This document shows, piece after piece, positions 34,022 through 45,340 of a stretch of 64,000 nucleotides of DNA; positions within the stretch are counted from its first letter, which is position 1; each line of letters begins with the position of its first letter. The notes beneath the pieces were generated by a model. It made no database searches. It was not told where the DNA came from and was given only the letters and a program-made list of their open reading frames with translations. Origin of the DNA: Galeopsis tetrahit (lineage: Eukaryota > Streptophyta > Magnoliopsida > Lamiales > Lamiaceae); assembly GCA_963675135.1 (NCBI GenBank), contig OY776133.1:44113494-44177493 (forward strand), in the 5' to 3' direction. The position numbers and the translations under genes were made by a program.

Positions 34022-34379
34022 TTAACTGAACATAATATATATAACAGTAATAACATAACAATTTTTATAAAATATTATTACGCAATTACACTTTACGGTA
34101 TCAAACATTTCCACTAAACAATGTAGTACCTAACAATTTTTTTTTTTGAAATATTATTACATCATTATACTTGACAGTACTACATGATAAAGCGTAATAG
34201 TATTACAATTAATTATACCAAAATTATATCACCCGTACATCAAGCAAATATTACAAAACAAAAACATAAAATAGTATTACAAACGAAACATAACAAACTT
34301 ATGATTCTTGTGATGATTATTTTGATTATTGTTTGAGAGCTAAGCTGACTTGTACCCTTTTCTCCCTTAGTAATATTCA
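34022..34379. other. Decayed MITE sequence right of the probable solo LTR
   Basis: Repeated words ATATTATTACGCAATTACACTT, CTTGACAGTACTAC and AGCGTAATAGTATTAC echo 32,450-32,510 and 33,000-33,100. This fits one older element split by the LTR. No gene is seen. Confidence 0.4.
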
Positions 34380-34830
34380 CACACATGATTGTTTTTAGTT
34401 GATACACTATGACATTTGGAGAGCTTATAAAACTCCCTCTACTATAGGAGCATATTATTTTTTTAGTATTGTCGATGATTATAGCAGGGGCGTTTGAGTA
34501 CATTTGATGAGATGTAAATCTGAAGTGAGTAAGTACTTGATGATGTTTTGTAATACGATTAAAGCCCAATTTGGAAAAATTGTTAAGAAGGTTAGGACTG
34601 ATAATTGAACTAAGTTTCAGTCAAATTTAATGATGATTTTTTTTGCAAAAAATGGGATCTTACTTCAAACCTCATGCACGGACACACCACAACAAAACAT
34701 GGTGGTGGAACGAAAGCATAGGCACGTCTTGGAGGTTGCAAGAGCAGTTCGATTCCAAGTTGAGTTCCCCATTGAATTTTGGGGTGAATGTGTCTTGACA
34801 ACTGCATACATTAATGTATTATTTTAAAGA
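34380..34830 (+). pseudogene. Copia integrase core fragment
   Basis: Read with frame changes: IHYDIWRAYKTPSTIGAYYF, SIVDDYSRG, VRTDNGTKFQ-like (after a frame or stop change near 34,605), then CTDTPQQNMVVERKHRHVLE. These are the D, D and E regions of a copia integrase. It ends abruptly at about 34,807, where a 62-bp segment shared with 30,103-30,164 begins. No LTR or other pol domain is attached. Confidence 0.75.
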
Positions 34831-34869
34831 CATTTGTGTTCAACTAATAAACTCTTTAAAAATTGAATT
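34808..34869 (+). repeat. 62-bp segment repeated from 30,103-30,164
   Basis: ACATTAATGTATTATTTTAA and the following 42 bp match 30,103-30,164 with about two differences. It joins the integrase fragment to the coiled-coil gene remnant and so marks a rearrangement breakpoint. Confidence 0.8.
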
Positions 34870-34880
34870 ACCATTTTCAG

Positions 34881-37468
34881 GTGCTAAATATTGCAAGCGA
34901 CCAGCTTCCAGATCTCAAACTCCTTTCTTTCACTATCTTCTTTACTACGTCTCTCTTTATCGTTACCGATAACGATCCTGCGACTTCCTCAACCGAGATT
35001 GCATTCGAGAAGCTGCTGGACTTCGAGTGTTTCCTCATCACATTACTAGAGCCTTCCCACCTGGTACACATTCTATTTTACATTCTTAAGTGTTTTTGCT
35101 CGGCAATATCGTCTCTCACGTTCCTCATCTAAGTGTTTCTTATATTTGTTTCAGCAGTTCCTTACACTATCCGTACTCGCATTCTGGGAAACATTGATCT
35201 CCTCGACACAATTGTTTCCAAGGCGACCAATTTTTTTGAAATCTGGGGCTAAGAGGGTAGTTGTGGAGATGGGAAAGTCCCCCCCCCCCCCTTGCAAGAG
35301 AAGAGAAGACCCCGTCGAGGGCACTTCAGCTGCTGGAGGGCAACCTCCAAGAAAAACATCAAGAACCATTTCGCCAAGGCCCACTGCTCGGCCTTCACCT
35401 CAATCTCCTCCTCCAGGGAGGAGTCCCATTACCACTCCTCCAGCGAGGAGCCCCGTTGCCGCTGATCGCGATACCTCCAGCGATCAGCTCCCTATTATCC
35501 TTGAATCCACTTCTCAACCAATCATTGAGAGGGATTCCCAAGACATCACCATGCTCGGCTGGGATGCCGAGAGAGCAGCAAGGTAACACTTTTCATTCCT
35601 CTTTATTTTTGTACTTGTAATTTTCAGATTTCTTTTCCTTTTATTCACATATTTCCTTGTTCATCGGTTTTTGCAGAGTGGCGGCTAGCACTGTCTATCG
35701 CTCCGAGGATGTTCGCAATTTTTTGCGATAAAAAACTCCTTCGATCCGCACCAAAGAGAAGGTGGAGAACCATGCTCTTGCAGCCATGCATGCAGTTCCT
35801 CGCTCTCTGACGAAGCCCGTGATTGAAGAGACGGTCGCCCAGGATTTGGCGAACAACTCTATCTCCATTTCTATCCAAGCGTCTCGCATCCTTTATATGA
35901 CCGAGCAAATGAAGGCCCAGATATCCGAGCAGACCAACAAGATTGCGGCCTTAAGACATCAATGCAATCAGCTGAAGATGGCCTTCAACGATTCTGAGAA
36001 CAGTCAGATTCTGACTAAAAACAAACTGGCCAAGGCTCTCTCGCGGAATGAACATTCTGCCAAGGAAATGGAGGAAAGCAGAACTCGTCTGGAGTCTGCT
36101 CGGGCTGAGGTGGAGGTAGAGCCGTTAAAACGGGCTGGGCCCGTTGGGCCAGCCCGCCCCGCCACTAAAAATAGTGGGTTGGGCCAAGATTTTCTAGGAC
36201 CACTTTTTCTGTTTTTTGTTTTTAAAAATATTTAATTAAAAAATATAAAAAACAATATATAATAAATCTAACTAAAAGCAAAAACCCTAGAGCAACATCA
36301 TTTTTCCCTTTTTTCTTCGTTTTTTGAATTTCTGTACTCATAATACCTATTTTATAGTATATATAATATATGTATATTACTGTTTGTAATATATTATACA
36401 ATTAATAATAACAGTATTCCTATTTAGATTTTTTATTCTTAATTAATAATTAATGTAATTATTCATATTTATTCCTATTATATACAATAGATTGAAAATA
36501 GACTGAAAATAAACCTCTTTTGCATACCTCTTGTGGGTTTCTTGATGAATATTACTGTTCTTAATTATACACTGAAAAATATAGGACCGAAATTGTGTAC
36601 AAAAGAGGTATATTACTGTTCTTAATTAATTATATATTAATGTAATTTTTTATGTTTCTTGATGAATTTAATAATTATTTTTGTAAAAATAAAATAAAAA
36701 AATTTTGGTCCGCCAAAACCCGGGGCCCACCCATTTTTGGGTTGGGTTGAGGTTTTGGCAGCCCGCCTAACAAACGGGTTGGCCCGCCCCGCCCCGCCAA
36801 ATGATGGGCTTTTGCGGTTTTGGCCCGTCCCGCCCCGCTGGCCCGTCTTGACAGGTCTAGGTGGAGGAGAGCAAAACTCGTCTAGAGTCTGCTCGGGCTG
36901 ATATTGCTCGCTTGAGGACTGAAGTTTCAACTGCGGTTACTTGCGCTGTGGAAGCCGAGGGGAAGCTGGCCGAGGTCGAGAAAAATTTGGATGAGGCGGA
37001 GTCCCTTGTGGAAAAAAAGTTTAATGAGATTGATGCGATCTCCGCCCAGGCTGCTGCCGACCTAGATAACATGGCATGCTAATCAACTTCCCTCGCCCTT
37101 GCCGAGAATATTCACTTGGTTAATCCTGGCCTTGACCTGGCCAAGCTGGCGATTAAGGACGAAGACCAAACTTTGGAGGAGGAGCCAAAGGCTGGTTATA
37201 GGATGCCTCTTCAGGTACTTCTCGACCTCAGACTCAAATTTCCTCGTCTTGAGGCATTGGTTGTGAACTTTGTAAGTTTCAAGAGTCCGCCTCGGCACAT
37301 GCGGCAACTGCCGCACCTTCGGCACCTGAAGTGGTTGATGTCGAAAATGTTGGGGCTGAAAATGCTGAGGCCGACCAGAGTGGTGCGCCCACTGAGTAAG
37401 TTGGAGCCGAGGCGAGGGCTGAAGTTGTTGGTGGAACGGTCGATCCGACGACGGCCGTAAATGTTTGA
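34881..37468 (+). pseudogene. Broken intron-containing coiled-coil gene of plant-transposon type
   Basis: A splice acceptor TTTTCAG precedes 34,881. One intron is clear: GTAACACTT (35,584) to TTTTTGCAG (35,676), joining AERAA-R to VAASTVYRS in frame. The protein is Pro/Ser/Arg-rich (RSPITTPPARSPV), then coiled coil (35,760-37,080), then Ala/Glu-rich (APEVVDVENVGAENAEA), ending at 37,466-37,468. Stops lie at 35,729-35,731, 37,081-37,083 and 37,397-37,399. The coiled coil contains a tandem 42-bp coding repeat (EESRTRLESARAEV / EESKTRLESARADI), into which a hAT element inserted. This layout resembles C-terminal halves of plant 'putative gypsy-type transposon' proteins; the N-terminal domain is absent. 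Confidence 0.6.
36117..36859. mobile_element. hAT-type non-autonomous element, 743 bp, perfect 8-bp duplication
   Basis: Begins TAGAGCCGTTAAAACGGGC and ends GGCCCGTCTTGACAGGTCTA. Flanked by GGTGGAGG at 36,109-36,116 and 36,860-36,867. The ends are rich in CGGGC/GCCCG words and the middle is AT-rich. It encodes no transposase. Removing it rejoins the coiled-coil reading frame. Confidence 0.9.
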
Positions 37469-38130
37469 ACTTTGTATCTCTTCTTTTTCTTTTTCTTTTT
37501 GTTCGGCCCTTAAGGCCTTCTTTTGTACGTTCGCCCTTTAGGGCTTTCAATGAATGAAATTTCCTTTTGCTTTCCATCAAGTATCTTAATTCGTTATTTA
37601 TTTTTCTTGTCGAACATTGAACATTTTTTCTTTTTTCGGTAATTTCTTGATGTTTATTGATGTTTATCCAAACTTAACCTTTCGGTACAGTGAATGATTG
37701 GATTGAGGGTAAAAGTAATGGCATTTTGTGTAAATATCCAAACATGTTTATTAATTACCTCAGTAAAGTGAATGATTGGATTGAGGGTAAAAGTAATGAC
37801 ATTTTGTGTAAATATGTGAATATTGTGAGGGTGAGGTTTATAAAAAAGTTCCATTTTTAGGATATGCAAACAATTGTGGAACGAACGACTAAGAAAAGAG
37901 TGCAAACAATTGTGGGATAGATGGAGTAATATAAAATTATAATTTTAAAGTAAAATTACAGTTAATGGTGCGAAATAAATATAGAGTAACTTTGTCTGCA
38001 ACTAACACTTCGAAACAAGCACTATAATTTGCTCCTGGCCCATTTAATATATAGAGTGCACTCAAGACTAACCCATAAAAGTAAGCACATAATATATGGT
38101 CTAATCCATTTACTATGGAGCAACACTCAT
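37469..38130. other. 3' flank and intergenic stretch with a direct duplication
   Basis: 37,500-37,570 is a 3'-UTR-like stretch with pyrimidine runs and GGCCCTTAAGGCC. GTGAATGATTGGATTGAGGG and the next 30 bp occur twice, at 37,690 and 37,768. The end near 37,920 (GGGATAGATGGAGTAAT) resembles a decayed Stowaway terminus. No gene is seen. Confidence 0.5.
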
Positions 38131-38513
38131 GCGAAATATTTCATATATGAAATATATCAAATTAAAGTAAAAAAAAAAAAAATTAAAAATTCGCGGATCA
38201 AAAGTCTGGATTCGGGTCACCCAAAAGCAAGTGGGTTACTACATGGCCAAAATATTACATCAAATACTACTACATGTAAAAAAATTATGGCAAATTCGCC
38301 CAGAAAATTAAGTGTTCAAAATATTTTTGAACTTGTAGTAATGCACTTTTGACTTTGTAGTGACAATATTATGGTCATATTTTTTATTTTTTTTGGAAAC
38401 GGCCAAAAACTTTTATTACGAGGGTATCAGGAATACCCAAAAACAGAATTACAACAAGAGAATACAAAAATACAACATCAAAACAGAAGAGAAGAGCCTA
38501 GTTATGTGAGACA

Positions 38514-39416
38514 TTATTTCGGTTCCCTGAGCCAATCACTAATTCCACATTCCTTCTTAATCAAAGAATAAGACTTGAGCCAACTAAATGTAAGTACTTG
38601 AATTCTTTCCACTGCCAAGTCTGCAACAAAATCTTTACCACTGAAAACTTTATCATTCCTAATTAACCAAATCACCCAGACGCTCCCATGCCATATTAGG
38701 TGCCAATGAGACCTCCACTTTGAATTAATACACGAGCCATGACTCACAAAATGGGATAATGTCGTATCCCTCGGAACATGAGGAATGTCAAACCACTGGT
38801 AAACCTTGTTCCAAATCTGCCTAGAAGAGGAGAAGAGAAAGAAGAGGTGATTGGTCTCCTCCCCCTCAATACCACATAAACTGCATTCAGTAGAGAAATT
38901 CACATTGAACGCTCCACGTCTTCTGAGATTCATAACCGTCGGAATTTTATTTTGAATCATCTTCCAAGAGAATCCAGCCACTTTAATAGGGACGCCCTTC
39001 GTCCAGATCTTGTTCAGGCCTTCGATATCTTGGTTATCCTCTGTTGATTCCTCCAAAAGGTGCTCGTACGCCGACCTGACCGTGTAGTTCCCCTCCTTCT
39101 CCAATTTCCAGGTCCAGAAGTCTTCACTATCCGATTCCGAGACAGACCTGTTGCTCAACCTGCAAATATTGTTAGTAGCCTCTACCTCCCTCTCAAATAA
39201 ATTTCTATTCCACTCCCAATTCATCACCATCTCTCCCCTCTCCCACTTAACTCTATCCGGAATGAAACAACTCTTATTCTTTTCTAACTCGTAAAATCTG
39301 GGGAAAGAGTTCCTTAAACTACTATTGACAACCCACACATCCTCCCAAAATCTAGTATTCCTCCCATTACGGACAATTCTCACACAATTCTCTCTAAACC
39401 AATCCTTCGACCCCAC
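38514..39416 (-). pseudogene. LINE ORF2 C-terminal zf-RVT region
   Basis: One open stretch of about 300 codons. FWTWKLEKEGNYTVRSAYEH, then KIWTKGVPIKVAGFSWKMI and the Cys/His cluster CSLCGIEGEETNHLFF are the plant zf-RVT domain that follows LINE RT. It ends ISDWLREPK before the stop at 38,514. It is joined to RT by a frameshift near 39,400. Confidence 0.87.
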
Positions 39417-40700
39417 AAGGGAGATGATCGAAGCCCACTATGGTGACCAGCTTTTAAGTTTTTTCCTGTCTTTCTAAAATTATCCACACAATCCAAGAAG
39501 TTACCATATTTAGACACAATGATTGAGTTCCATAAACCATCTTTGTTCACTAACGACTTCCAACCCCATTTTCCAATTAAAGCCCAATTAAACAAAAACA
39601 AGTTTTTAAAACCCAAACCCCTTCTATCCCTACTTTTACACAGAATATCCCAACACACCCATGAGATTCTACTAACCTTTGGGTCGCCACTGCTCCATAG
39701 GAATCGCCTTTGGATGGAATGGATGGATTTGATGGTTTTTATTGGGGCTGCATTGAGGGAAAGGGCATAGGTAGGAAGGTTGGATAGGACAGATTTGATG
39801 AGCACCATACGACCTCCAAAAGACAGAGATTTGATGTCCCATGAATTCAGTCTAGAATCCACCTTGTTGACGATCTCCTTCCAGCTTGAAGATTTTCGAG
39901 GATTCGAGCCGATCGAAAGACCGAGGTATTTTAGAGGGAGCTCCGCCTGTTTACAATTGAGTGTACAAGCCCAGTTTTCCAACGTCTCAAGAGGAATGTT
40001 GATTCCTGACAGCGTACTCTTATGGAAATTGATTTTCAAGCCTGACCAAACTTCGAACATTCTAAGCACGCTTTTGAGGACAACAATATTTCTGCTCGAT
40101 GCTTCGCCAAAGAATAGGGTGTCATCAGCGAATTGTAAGTGAGACACCTTCACGTTTTGTTTACCCACAGAGAACGGTATGAACAACCCCTCGTTGACCA
40201 CTTTCTCCATCATCAAACTGAGACATTCGCCTACAATTCTGAAAAGAAAAGGGGATAGAGGGTCCCCTTGCCTCGGTCCTTTTTCCATATTGAACTCTTT
40301 CGAGCGAATCCCATTTACCAAGACCGATAAGGAGGCTGATTGAGTACATTCTTTGATCCACTTTCTCCATGTATGACCAAAACCCGTTTCTTTTTATGAA
40401 TAGCCTCATCGATGACTTCGTTAGCGATGACCACACTGTGGAGGATATTTCTCTCCTTAATAAAAGTTGATTGGTTAGAAGAGATCACTTTGTCCAGGAC
40501 CCTAGAATATCTTTTGGCCAAGAGTTTCAAAGAGGATTTTATAGAGACATCCCACAAGAGAAATAGGTCGAAACTCCTTGATGTCCGTGGGATTGCTCAC
40601 CTTCGGGATCAGAGTGATAAATGCAACATTGGTTCCTTTAGGGAGTCTGGCGTTTTGGTGAAACTCGAAGATCGCTTGAAAGAAATCCTCTTCCAACACG
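39380..40700 (-). pseudogene. LINE ORF2, reverse transcriptase
   Basis: Motifs in order on the minus strand: NVAFITLIPKVSNPTDIKEFRPISL, ISSNQSTFIKERNI, GPRQGDPLSPFLF, LQFADDTLFFG (catalytic FADD) and LKYLGLSIG. Frameshifts fall near 40,540, 40,330 and 40,290. A loose coding remnant at 40,700-40,910 joins it to the endonuclease part. It is no longer translatable as one protein. Confidence 0.87.
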
Positions 40701-40910
40701 TCCCAAAAAGTTATAATAAATCTGAAATTGAGTCCGTCTGGTCCAGGACTCTTATCTTGGCCACAAGGTCTTCATAGCAAGGTTGACTTCCTCCCTACTG
40801 AACTGACTGCATAAATACATGTTCTCCAACTCCTCTACAGACTTACATTTAATACCCGCCACCTTCGGTCTAGACCACTGCTCCCTTGAGAAAGCAGATT
40901 TAAAAGAGTT

Positions 40911-41880
40911 TTAAATTCCCTCCTTCACCTCTTTGACACCCTCAGTCCATCCGCCTTGTATGTAAAGCCCCTTGATCTCCACAGATTTTTGTTTCTTCTT
41001 AACCGCGGAATGAAAGAAACTGGTGTTAGAATCACCTTCCTTCAGCCATTTTAATCTGGACTTCTGAAAAGCAATTCTAGAACTCCTCAGTCTATCCTCC
41101 TCAAGAGTAAGGAGAGCGGTCGATCTAAGTTCTCTGTCGCTTCTGTTCCACTCGTCCGACTCCAACTTTTGATCCAGCTTGTGGAGGATCAATTTTGCCT
41201 CCTTAATGCTTCGATCTAGTTTGTTCCCGAAATTATCTCTCCAGAATTTGATGTCCGATTTCAGCAGCCTCAGCTTCTCTTTCACCACATAAGCTCCCCA
41301 CCCTTCGATAGCGTAAGACTTCCAGCTCTTCGACACTACAACTTTGAATTCCTCAATTTCCAGCCACCAGTTTAACGTTTTAAAGGGTTTTGGCCCCCAA
41401 TCAGCTCCCAGCTCCAGACGAAGAACGATCGGAGCATGGTCAGAGATATTTCTTTCAAGACCGACTTGAGAGTTTTGAGGCCAAGAGTTCAGCCAAGCCT
41501 TTGAAACCAGGAACCGATCAATTCTACTGCAACACTCCCCATTATCCTTGTACCAAGTGAATCTTCTTTTGAGGAGAGGGAGGTCGACGAGTTCATTTTT
41601 TTCAACGAAAGATCTGAAAGGCCTATCATATCCCTTGGAGCTAGACGAAGAAACATTTTTTCTTTCCGAATTATGCAAGGTGGCGTTGAAGTCCCCACAA
41701 AGACACTATCTCCCCTCTGAGTTATGCGCCAATCTGTTACTAATATTGTCCCAGAGCTGTGATCTTCTCGATTGATCACACGAAGCGTAGATATTAACCA
41801 AGTGAACCTCCTGATTTTTAGGCCCCCAAACACCTGTGATGCCCAAGGCTTCCCCCTCCTCCCACGAGTCAGTTTTTTTA
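40911..41880 (-). pseudogene. LINE ORF2, apurinic-type endonuclease (partial) and linker
   Basis: Endonuclease/exonuclease/phosphatase fold: VNIYASCDQSRR, LCGDFNATLHN (catalytic GDFN), RFTWYKDNGECCSRIDRFLVS and the terminal ISDHAPIVL motif are all visible. A stop interrupts near the GDFN motif (about 41,708), and frames shift between 41,833-41,489 and 41,678-40,911. The protein runs on through a helical linker (KEGDSNTSFFHSAVKKKQ), standard in plant L1 elements. Confidence 0.85.
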
Positions 41881-42236
41881 AAAATAGACTTTCTCTAGAG
41901 GATCATTGTTTTGGTCATTTAGTAAAACAATACTTCAAAGAAAAAAAAAATTAATTAAATTTGACCCACATTGACTCGCGTTGACCCGAATTTAACCCAT
42001 AAATTTTGATCCCAAATTTAATTTAATTAGCTATATTTCAAATATGAAATATTTTATATAAATTTTTGACTTATATACATTTACCAGCAAAAATACTTGA
42101 ATATTATTGCAAAAATTAATAATTTGGTTGTTCTTTTTTAGTAATCACAATTATTAAATTTTGTGCAAAAAAAATCCTGGTCTTTGACTGCCACGTTATT
42201 TAGCCATTTGAATCAAATGAAATTGCGCTAGAAACT

Positions 42237-42245
42237 CTATATATA
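42237..42245 (+). promoter_or_regulatory. TATA box of the Cys-rich peptide gene
   Basis: CTATATATA, 56 bases upstream of the ATG at 42,301, which leaves room for a leader of about 25-30 bases. Confidence 0.6.
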
Positions 42246-42300
42246 CTCAACTGAGAGAGTGAAGGTATAATAACAAATATAATAGTACATAAAAATCATC

Positions 42301-42813
42301 ATGGAAAAAAAATGGACGAATCCAATTCATGTGGGGATTATAATCATGATAATATTCCAAGTAGGAATTGTCACATCTTCCCCAGTTAGCTGCTCATTAA
42401 AATGTAATTTGAAATGCTCCTTAATAAAAACTAAGTCTCTATGTGTGAGTGATTGCTTGAAGAATTGCAATATAAAGTTAACCACAAGTCTCCAATGTAC
42501 GGACAGTTGTGCCAATTTTAAGTGCAAAAGTTTCACCTCAGGTAATATTACTCTCTTCCACTTCAATTTTATTATATTTCAATTTTTTTATTGTTCAATT
42601 TTATTATATTAATTTTTTTTTAATAATATTATTCACACTTAATGTTCAAAAAATTGTCATAATGAATTTATATATATATATATTTTTTTTTTGGTGTGAT
42701 GCAAATATATCAGAAATTAATGAGTATTTAAATATTGTATTACAGATCAGCCCAAGTTTGAAGAATGCACTCGTATGTGCTCAAACGATTGCAGCATCAA
42801 GAAATATGCGTAA
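42301..42813 (+). CDS. Small secreted cysteine-rich protein, two exons, four CX3CX3C-type motifs
   Basis: Exon 1 is 42,301-42,541 and exon 2 is 42,746-42,813. The GT...AG intron (204 bp, ends TTACAG) is phase 1 and splits an Asp codon. The product is 102 residues: a hydrophobic signal peptide (about 1-27, GIIIMIIFQVGIVTSS), then a mature part with cysteines grouped as CSLKCNLKC, CVSDCLKNC, CTDSCANFKC and, in exon 2, CTRMCSNDC. Each is CX3CX3C (the third CX3CX4C), giving 12 cysteines plus none unpaired outside the groups. The pattern recalls plant thionin-like and helical-hairpin peptides, but I cannot assign a known family. Without splicing the frame runs into AT-rich non-Cys sequence, which supports the intron. 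The ATG context is ATCATGG. Confidence 0.75.
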
Positions 42814-42921
42814 TTGTTTATGTTGTTTTATTCTTACAATTAATGTGTAAAAAGGTTGAAAGCTACACGCCTTTTCCATTTCAAAATATATACTGTATTT
42901 CCTACAAGAGACAGTTATTCA

Positions 42922-43447
42922 TAAAGATGTCTATCGGGCCAACCCTACAGGGTCACGGGTTAAATGGGCTAGGGTCTTAACCGGTTCATACTTAACGGTC
43001 CTACAATTATTGGAACCTAATCCTAACCCAAGCGGGCCACGAGCTAAACGAACTAAACGGGCCACTAATGGGCTATAATAATTTTTTTTATTTTAAAATT
43101 AAAGGCCTCAATTGACGCGTCGAACAAATAAAAAAAATATATAATTAGTTATTGAAAAAATAAAAGTATAATTTAAACATAATTCTAGAACTTATGGGTT
43201 TTAATGCATCAAATGACCCCAAATTTGTTCGCAAGTTACTGAGTATTTATTAAAAAAAAAAAAAAAAAAGTGTAACAGTCTGTGCTAGCGGGCTGGCCCT
43301 GTAGACCTGCGAACTGGTCCGGTTTAGCCCACGGACTAATCGATCCAGGTCAAAAAAGCCCGAATTTAAACGGGCCTACAATTCATGAACCCTAACCCTG
43401 CATTTTTTAGGGTTAAACGGGCTAGCCCGCCCGAATAAACATCTCTA
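42922..43447. mobile_element. hAT-type MITE just downstream of the Cys-rich gene (526 bp)
   Basis: Ends TAAAGATGTCTATCGGGC and GCCCGAATAAACATCTCTA form imperfect inverted repeats. Flanks GTTATTCA (42,914-42,921) and ATTACTCA (43,448-43,455) match at six of eight bases, so the insertion is old. The interior is full of ACGGGCTA/TAGCCCG words like the element at 36,117-36,859. Confidence 0.7.
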
Positions 43448-45340
43448 ATTACTCATAGTCTTTCATGATCATGTAATATCTTTTCTTAAAAAGGGGGAAT
43501 CACTCTACCGTGTTTTTCATACATTCTTTTTACATTTTATTGTTATTTTTTTTTAGAGGTACTATTTTGCATTCAAAATAACCTCTAAAATTAATGTTAT
43601 ATTCTTTTGTTTGAATTTTAAACTTTCAAATGATGTGACTTTTCGATGGACTTTTATTTCTTCAATCTTCGTCCAATTTTCATTTCCTTCTAACAACAAT
43701 TTTAATTTTCCTTCCTCTCAAATCAACAAATATCAAAATAAAGTCCCAAAAATAAAAATAACAAAAAATACGAAAATAAATTCACAAAAATATATTTTTT
43801 ACTTAACATTGCTAAGTCATTTTCGAGTCTTACAACACTTTGCACCAATGAACAAATAAAATTTGCACGAACCAACAAAAACTTTGCACCACGGTGTGTG
43901 TTATAATTGCATCAAACAATAAAATATTTGCACTACACTAAATCACGATTGCACAAAGGAACAAATTCAAACCAAATTTCAGAAAATTCAGAATCAAATC
44001 CCATAAAAACATGGCCACATGGGGTGTATTCATATTAAAAAAGTAAAAAATAAATTCATATTCAGATTTAAAAAAGTAAAAGTTAAATTCAGAATCAAAC
44101 CCAAAAATCATGACCTCAAGAGTGTGTTTAGATTAAAAAAAAAAAAAACTAAAATCAAAATCCATCAAAATTAAAACCAGAAACAATTAGATCCGTAAAA
44201 ATAAGAAATACTATCAAGGAAGGATTTGCGAAATAAGAAAATCAAAGAAACAAAATAGATCTGAAAATGGTGAATCTATTCAAAGGACTTCTGAGAAGAA
44301 GGGTGAATGATATAAAATAAAATAAAAAATTTGAAGTTTCGCGTATCCGACCGTCGATTCAAGGATCAACTAATTTCGGGGATTAATTTCACCGCTCACT
44401 TGCAGGATCTTGTTTAAAGTCAGAATTTTGCATTATATATGGACTGATTCCGAGGGACATGAAGTCTCCGTTTAAAAACAATTTTATTTGGATCAGAAAA
44501 GGAAAGAAAAAACTAAAAATTAAACATTGTTGTGGTTGTTGAGATATTGTTGTTGGATGGATGGGGGTCTGTGTTTGAAGCACTCTGTATCCGATACAAA
44601 CATGCCCATAAAAGCCACTTCTAGTTCTAGGTTCTACATATTGTACTCTTATTCAATTGAATTTTAGATGCAGAGAGATTAGGTTGGAGAGAGAAATAGA
44701 GTTAGATTTAAATTTTAAAATGAGAAAGGAGAGATGGAAAGCACGTGGATTAGGGAATGAGAGAGAAAAGTGATTAGGGGATGAGAGAGAAACTTTTTTT
44801 TAATTCAATTGGAAGAGGGTATTTTAGATAATTGACTGTCCATTTTGTATGGAGAGTAATATAAAAAAAAGTTGAACTTAAATGCTTTTGAGACTAGTAA
44901 AAAGAACCTAAGAGTAAATAATTTTTTCTTAAATTTTATTAAGAGTGACATGTAATATTGTTAAACAAATCAATTTATTCGTGAGCTCGATCGACTCGGC
45001 TTGATGAGGCTCGAGCTTGATTCGATTCGTTAAACGAGTCGAGCTCAAGCTCGTTAGATACTTAATTTACTAGCGAGCTAGCTCGAATTCGACTCGTTAG
45101 GTTCGATAGCTAAAATAATTATTTTAATTCCATTAGGCTCGATTGGCTTGTTAGGCTCGTTAACAAGTCGAGTCGAGTTCATTTTTTTGCTCGTCAATAT
45201 TATCGAGTTGAGCTCGAACTTAAAGTACTCGAGCTCGATTCCACTTGGCTCGAATAACAAATCTAGTGACATATATGCACCGATTTCCAAGAGTGTTACT
45301 ATTACAACTAATATTGTTGAATGAAAATAACTAATGAGCT
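43448..45340. other. Intergenic stretch with local repeats
   Basis: No supported gene; the open stretch 43,611-43,859 is AT-biased without recognisable domains. AAATTCAGAATCAAA and its flank repeat at 43,984 and 44,086. 44,970-45,250 is dense in CTCGAGC/GAGCTCG/ACTCG words and looks like the inverted-repeat interior of a decayed MITE. Confidence 0.5.

Larger units (their letters stand above)
38379..41880 (-). mobile_element. 5'-truncated L1-type LINE (non-LTR retrotransposon)
   Basis: Read on the minus strand: endonuclease part, reverse transcriptase, zf-RVT domain, then an A-rich tail (plus-strand T-run 38,378-38,394). ORF1 and the start of the endonuclease are missing, as expected of 5' truncation during target-primed insertion. 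The ORF2 frame is broken in several places. Possible degenerate target duplications contain TGGTCAT on both sides (38,373 and 41,913), but they are not convincing. Confidence 0.88.
38133..42055. repeat. Imperfect inverted arms flanking the LINE
   Basis: Left arm about 38,133-38,230 and right arm about 41,960-42,055. Shared words, one side reverse-complemented, are AAATATTTCATAT.TGAAATATA, GGATCAAAA and ATTCGGGTCA. The arms could be long inverted ends of a DNA element, or of a foldback repeat, into which the LINE inserted. Boundaries and type are not determined. Confidence 0.45.

Noticed and set aside
35151..35908. Minus-strand frames at 35,151-35,908
   Set aside because: They overlap the coiled-coil gene, whose plus-strand frame has splice sites and coherent composition.
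39519..40777. Plus-strand open frames across the LINE
   Set aside because: Antisense shadows of the minus-strand reverse transcriptase.
38373..41920. LINE target-site duplication containing TGGTCAT
   Set aside because: Only seven bases match clearly, and the flanking inverted arms give the same words by another route.
43611..43859. 82-codon open frame
   Set aside because: Phe/Asn/Lys-rich translation typical of AT-rich DNA, with no domain or gene signals.
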